Shown here in pieces: positions 4,675 through 6,734 of a stretch of DNA of 6,734 bases (the stretch's first letter is position 1; each line of letters opens with the position of its first letter). Source of the DNA: an uncultured Candidatus Saccharibacteria bacterium. GTDB taxonomy: Bacteria; Patescibacteriota; Saccharimonadia; Saccharimonadales; Saccharimonadaceae. The translations under genes were made by a program, and so were the position numbers. The stretch lies in contig CALISG010000010.1 of assembly GCA_938042065.1 (NCBI GenBank), positions 1-6,734 of the forward strand, read 5' to 3'. Below the pieces are notes generated by a model that was given only the letters and a program-made list of their open reading frames with translations, had not been told where the DNA came from and ran no database searches.

Positions 4675-6015
4675 ATGACTGAAGCATCAGTCAGCAACAT
4701 CGTCGTACGCGAAGCAAACGCAAACGACTTCGAGTGGGTCGCCGACCTCATGGTCCGAGCACTGACTCCGTTTTACGATGGAGACCACCGTGCACATGCG
4801 CGACGCATCTTTGACGCGCACATCGCGGGTGGCATTGACCGTGTTGGTCAGTTTTCTTCTGGGCAGCACATGTTCATTGCCGAAAGCGGCGATGGGCAAC
4901 CTGCAGGCGTCATTCACGTCGTCAACAAGAAGCAGGGGACTGTCAAGATTAGTCCCCTCATCGTTGACACGGCGTACCGAGGGAAGATGGGCGTTGGAAG
5001 CGTGCTGCTTAAGCACGCTGAAGATTTTGCCCGTAGTCTCGGTTCGAGACAGATCTACTGCACCGTGGCAGCTCCGAACAAGAAAGCGCTGGGGTTCTTT
5101 CTCAAGAAAGGATTCCGCGTCACTGGCACGGCGAAGGATCACTACAAGGTCGGCATCGACGAGCATATGCTGTACAAGCAACTCGTGGATGAGGCGGGCT
5201 TCGACTCGCCGAACATCTCTGTGGTTCCGTTTGACGAGAGCCAGGCTGACAGCGCGCGAGCTCTCATCTTGTCGCAGATGAGCGATGCTTTCAACGGTGT
5301 GGATAACGACTGGGTTGACGCCCTGTTCGCTGGCTACCGTCGCCGGGAGCTTGGCGATGTCAACGCCAAGTTCAAGATCATCTTCACCGCGGAGTGTGAC
5401 GGTAAGGTGGTCGGCGTCGCTGGTGCGACCCCGAAGAAGGGGCGGCCCATCAAGCTGATGCCTTTGGTGGCCTCATCAGAGGCGGCGTTTGAGGCGCTTG
5501 TTGTCGACCTGCAGGGGTTGTTGGAGGACTACGGTCACAAGCTGTACGTCCACTTGGTTCCCGAGCCGTGGCAGGTCGCCTGTCTCCAGCGTCATGGCTG
5601 GAGCCTGGAGGGCGTGTTCCCTGGCGGGTACGCACCTGCTAGCGTAGTTCAGCAGTGGGGGCTCAGCCTCCAGAAAGGAAGTCCCGTGCGTAAGATGAGG
5701 ATTAAGAAGCCGTACTACGACGCGATCATGTCGGGTCGCAAGACCCTGGAGGTTCGTGTCGGCTACAACAGCATCAAGCGCCTTAGGGCGGGACAGATGC
5801 TGCGACTCGAGACTGGGCATACGTCCGGCACGGTGCGGATCAAGTCGATTCGCATCTACGACTCTTTCGTCGACATGTTCGCTGAAGAGTCGTGGCGGCA
5901 GGTTGTGCCGCAGGCCAGAAGTGTGGCGGAGGCGTTCCATATCCTTCGCAGGATCTACCCAGATCACAAGGAGCGCCTTGGCGTTCACGTCATCGAGATC
6001 GAGAGACAGCAGTAG
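4675..6015 (+). CDS. GNAT acetyltransferase with second GNAT-like region and C-terminal ASCH domain
   Basis: A 446-aa protein with three parts. Residues about 8-170 are a GNAT acetyltransferase: LIVDTAYRGKMGVGSVLL (95-112) is the acetyl-CoA pyrophosphate-binding loop with its helix, and APNKKALGFFLKKGFRVTG (133-151) is motif B. Residues about 180-328 look like a second, degenerate GNAT-like repeat (VVPFDESQADSARALI; FTAECDGKVVGVAG; LQRHGWSLEGVFPGGY) without a clear acetyl-CoA loop. Residues about 338-446 are an ASCH domain with GRKTLEVR (354-361), matching GxKxxExR, and the closing strand GVHVIEIER. The product probably acetylates an amine on an unknown substrate; the ASCH part suggests an RNA- or nucleotide-linked target. 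Codon use is rich in G/C at third positions, unlike adjacent genes, and the start has a strong SD, both pointing to acquisition from a higher-GC bacterium. Confidence 0.87.
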   Translation: MTEASVSNIVVREANANDFEWVADLMVRALTPFYDGDHRAHARRIFDAHIAGGIDRVGQFSSGQHMFIAESGDGQPAGVIHVVNKKQGTVKISPLIVDTAYRGKMGVGSVLLKHAEDFARSLGSRQIYCTVAAPNKKALGFFLKKGFRVTGTAKDHYKVGIDEHMLYKQLVDEAGFDSPNISVVPFDESQADSARALILSQMSDAFNGVDNDWVDALFAGYRRRELGDVNAKFKIIFTAECDGKVVGVAGATPKKGRPIKLMPLVASSEAAFEALVVDLQGLLEDYGHKLYVHLVPEPWQVACLQRHGWSLEGVFPGGYAPASVVQQWGLSLQKGSPVRKMRIKKPYYDAIMSGRKTLEVRVGYNSIKRLRAGQMLRLETGHTSGTVRIKSIRIYDSFVDMFAEESWRQVVPQARSVAEAFHILRRIYPDHKERLGVHVIEIERQQ

Positions 6016-6072
6016 GACAACAGTAAGGAGCACGTATCTCCTAGATTGGAGAAATCCATCTGAATAAATGCG

Positions 6073-6114
6073 AGTGACTTGGGCTGGTGTCACTGGTATC
6101 TGACTTAAGATACC
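6073..6114 (+). other. Two directly abutting hairpins
   Basis: AGTGAC (6073-6078) pairs with GTCACT (6089-6094) around a 10-nt loop. Immediately after, GGTATCT (6095-6101) pairs with AGATACC (6108-6114) around a 6-nt loop. No base separates the stems, so they could stack coaxially. The position, 58 bp after the GNAT-ASCH stop, suggests an mRNA 3' end structure, but no U-tract follows on the plus strand. Confidence 0.45.
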
Positions 6115-6261
6115 GAACAACTAGCCTATTTTCCTTGGGAAAGTATTATGAAATCTTTTGATAGTAGAATCTCCGCTAAACTTCATATTCTATACGGCTC
6201 TATAAATTACAGTATAGAGTTAGCCGGCCTCAACCTACTAGCCGTACACCACAACAGGGTA

Positions 6262-6267
6262 TATAAT
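6262..6267 (+). promoter_or_regulatory. Candidate -10 box for the small membrane protein gene
   Basis: A perfect TATAAT lies 36 bases before the ATG at 6304. No good -35 is present at 16-18 bp. The resulting leader would include the SD AAAGGA at 6292-6297. Confidence 0.45.
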
Positions 6268-6303
6268 TAAGCCTAGTAATAAATCATAAACAAAGGAATA
6301 TGT

Positions 6304-6537
6304 ATGGAAATCACTCCGCTAAATATACTGTCAGCGTCAGGTACTGTCATTGCAATAGCCAGCTTCGTTATTGCTGGCTATGTTGCCGTAAAAACAGGTA
6401 AAGAACAAAAAGCTCAGCAAGAAAAAGACTCTAAAGCTAAAAAAGCAGAACCAAGCAGCCCCGCAGCAAGCACCAGCGAACTCCGCGCCGAACTGGATGA
6501 TTTGAAGAAACGGGTTGCAGTGCTTGAGGAAAAATAG
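6304..6537 (+). CDS. Small membrane-anchored coiled-coil protein
   Basis: A 77-aa protein of unknown function. Residues about 7-29 (NILSASGTVIAIASFVIAGYVAV) form one hydrophobic membrane helix. A Lys/Gln/Glu-rich then Pro/Ser/Ala-rich linker follows (30-57). Residues 58-77 (SELRAELDDLKKRVAVLEEK) make a short coiled coil with hydrophobic positions L60, L64, L67, V71 and L74. The short N-terminus and the Lys-rich region after the helix predict an N-out/C-in anchor whose coiled coil would oligomerise in the cytoplasm. AAAGGA at 6292-6297 ends 6 nt before the ATG. The gene is followed after 76 nt by the permease gene, which has its own regulatory region, so they are probably separate units. Confidence 0.78.
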   Translation: MEITPLNILSASGTVIAIASFVIAGYVAVKTGKEQKAQQEKDSKAKKAEPSSPAASTSELRAELDDLKKRVAVLEEK

Positions 6538-6556
6538 CCAGATAACTCCCGCCCAT

Positions 6557-6588
6557 TTCACATTCCCTTCACATACCCTTGCTACACT
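6557..6588 (+). promoter_or_regulatory. 11-bp-spaced direct repeat, candidate response-regulator box and promoter of the permease gene
   Basis: TTCACATTCCC (6557-6567) is followed directly by TTCACATACCC (6568-6578), two TTCACA-N5 units with 11-bp periodicity; a weak third unit, TTGCTA, begins at 6579. This is the arrangement bound by OmpR/PhoB-family response regulators (compare the PhoP-type TTnACA-N5-TTnACA box). The second TTCACA also matches a -35 (5/6), with CATAGA 17 bp further at 6591-6596; TACACT at 6583-6588 is another -10-like box. Which -10 is used is unclear. Confidence 0.5.
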
Positions 6589-6613
6589 GGCATAGAACCA
6601 AGAAAGGAGATCT

Positions 6614-6734
6614 ATGTCATTTGTACAACGTGCCTGGTTGTATATCACCAGGAAAAAACTCAAAACGCTGATTTTGCTAGCGATTTTGCTGTGTATGTCG
6701 ACGATTATGCTGAGTGGATTTGCCATCAAGCATT
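6614..6734 (+). CDS. ABC transporter permease, FtsX/MacB-like (3' truncated by window edge)
   Basis: The first 40 codons of a longer gene. The N-terminus MSFVQRAWLYITRKKLKTL is an amphipathic cytoplasmic start with an Arg/Lys cluster, followed by a hydrophobic helix (LILLAILLCMSTIMLSGFAI, about residues 19-38). This is the typical opening of FtsX-like ABC permeases of the 'R-W-x-x-x-x-R-x-K-G/L-K-T' kind found in Gram-positive and Saccharibacteria antimicrobial-peptide or lipoprotein transport systems. AAAGGAGA (6603-6610) is a strong SD with proper spacing. The ATPase partner is expected downstream. The upstream direct repeat suggests two-component control. Confidence 0.75.
   Translation, partial: MSFVQRAWLYITRKKLKTLILLAILLCMSTIMLSGFAIKH

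Larger units (their letters stand above)
6016..6303. other. Hairpin-rich intergenic region
   Basis: This 288-nt gap has no convincing gene. It holds several short inverted repeats: AGGAG/CTCCT then TCTCC/GGAGA near 6026-6055, two abutting hairpins at 6073-6114, and TCTATAC (6189-6195) with GTATAGA (6212-6218). The last overlaps an alternative stem, CTCTATA/TATAGAG plus CGG/CCG. A 40-codon ORF (6148-6270) is too short and poorly supported to call. No tRNA T-loop sequence or CRISPR-like repeat was found. Confidence 0.55.

Noticed and set aside
4687..5181. Long minus-strand ORF inside the GNAT-ASCH gene (also 5476-6120 minus and 4778-5281 plus)
   Set aside because: These are shadows in a GC-rich gene. 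They have no recognisable domain or SD, whereas the plus-strand frame at 4675 has clear GNAT and ASCH motifs.
6073..6114. Possible tRNA or tRNA-like gene
   Set aside because: Two hairpins resemble arms, but there is no GGTTCGAATCC-type T arm, acceptor stem or CCA in either orientation.
6148..6270. 40-codon ORF (MKSFDSRISAK... ending RVYN) in the gap before the small membrane protein gene
   Set aside because: ORFs of this length are common by chance, the upstream GGGAAAG is a poor, closely spaced SD, and the coding stretch coincides with inverted repeats and the TATAAT of the next gene. Not excluded, but unsupported.
6337..6729. Minus-strand ORF of 130 codons with many Phe/Leu/Cys residues
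   Set aside because: It is antisense to two supported genes, the membrane protein and the permease, and its hydrophobicity mirrors Lys-rich codons on the plus strand.
1..6734. CRISPR array, transposase or integrase
   Set aside because: No regularly spaced repeats and no DDE or tyrosine-recombinase motifs were seen in any supported ORF.

Overview
The window is about 6.7 kb of bacterial DNA with dense genes, short gaps and ordinary stop codons (TAA, TAG and TGA are all used as stops). The gene families and style (small compact proteins, a stand-alone ASCH protein, an RdgB/HAM1-like enzyme, a HU-like protein, a sensor kinase and an FtsX-type permease, and mixed leaderless and Shine-Dalgarno starts) fit Candidatus Saccharibacteria (TM7, Patescibacteria) best. 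This is inference from family resemblance, with moderate confidence; no rRNA or other taxonomic marker is present.

Layout. (1) 1-1292, + strand: the 3' end of a two-component sensor kinase, then an RdgB/HAM1-type nucleotide pyrophosphatase overlapping by 8 nt a small conserved helical protein. (2) 1324-3788: a visibly AT-richer island. Two genes on the minus strand encode an uncharacterised helical protein and a 430-aa protein that reads as a nucleoside-phosphorylase-like domain fused to a MazG/dimeric-dUTPase-like all-alpha NTP pyrophosphatase domain. A divergent plus-strand gene encodes a guanylate-kinase-like protein without a visible P-loop. The two outward promoters overlap in a 10-bp palindrome. 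(3) 3797-4200: a HU-family DNA-binding protein gene that appears frameshifted near its start, followed by a perfect 17-bp hairpin that is probably a terminator. (4) 4203-6015: a single-domain ASCH protein with a leaderless-looking promoter, then a compositionally distinct gene for a GNAT-GNAT-ASCH protein with a strong Shine-Dalgarno site. (5) 6016-6734: a hairpin-rich gap, a small membrane-anchored coiled-coil protein, an 11-bp-spaced direct repeat resembling an OmpR/PhoB-family response-regulator box, and the first 40 codons of an FtsX-like ABC transporter permease.

The most interesting part is region 2. A phosphorylase-like domain, an NTP-pyrophosphatase-like domain and an NMP-kinase-like domain, with a HAM1-like enzyme close by, suggest a module that senses or destroys particular nucleotides. 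It could be nucleotide house-cleaning or salvage in a parasite that imports nucleotides, or an anti-phage nucleotide-based defence. The function is inferred from domain resemblance by eye; no homology search could be run. A second theme is transcription. At least four start codons lie only 6-9 nt downstream of -10-like boxes and have no Shine-Dalgarno site, which predicts leaderless mRNAs.
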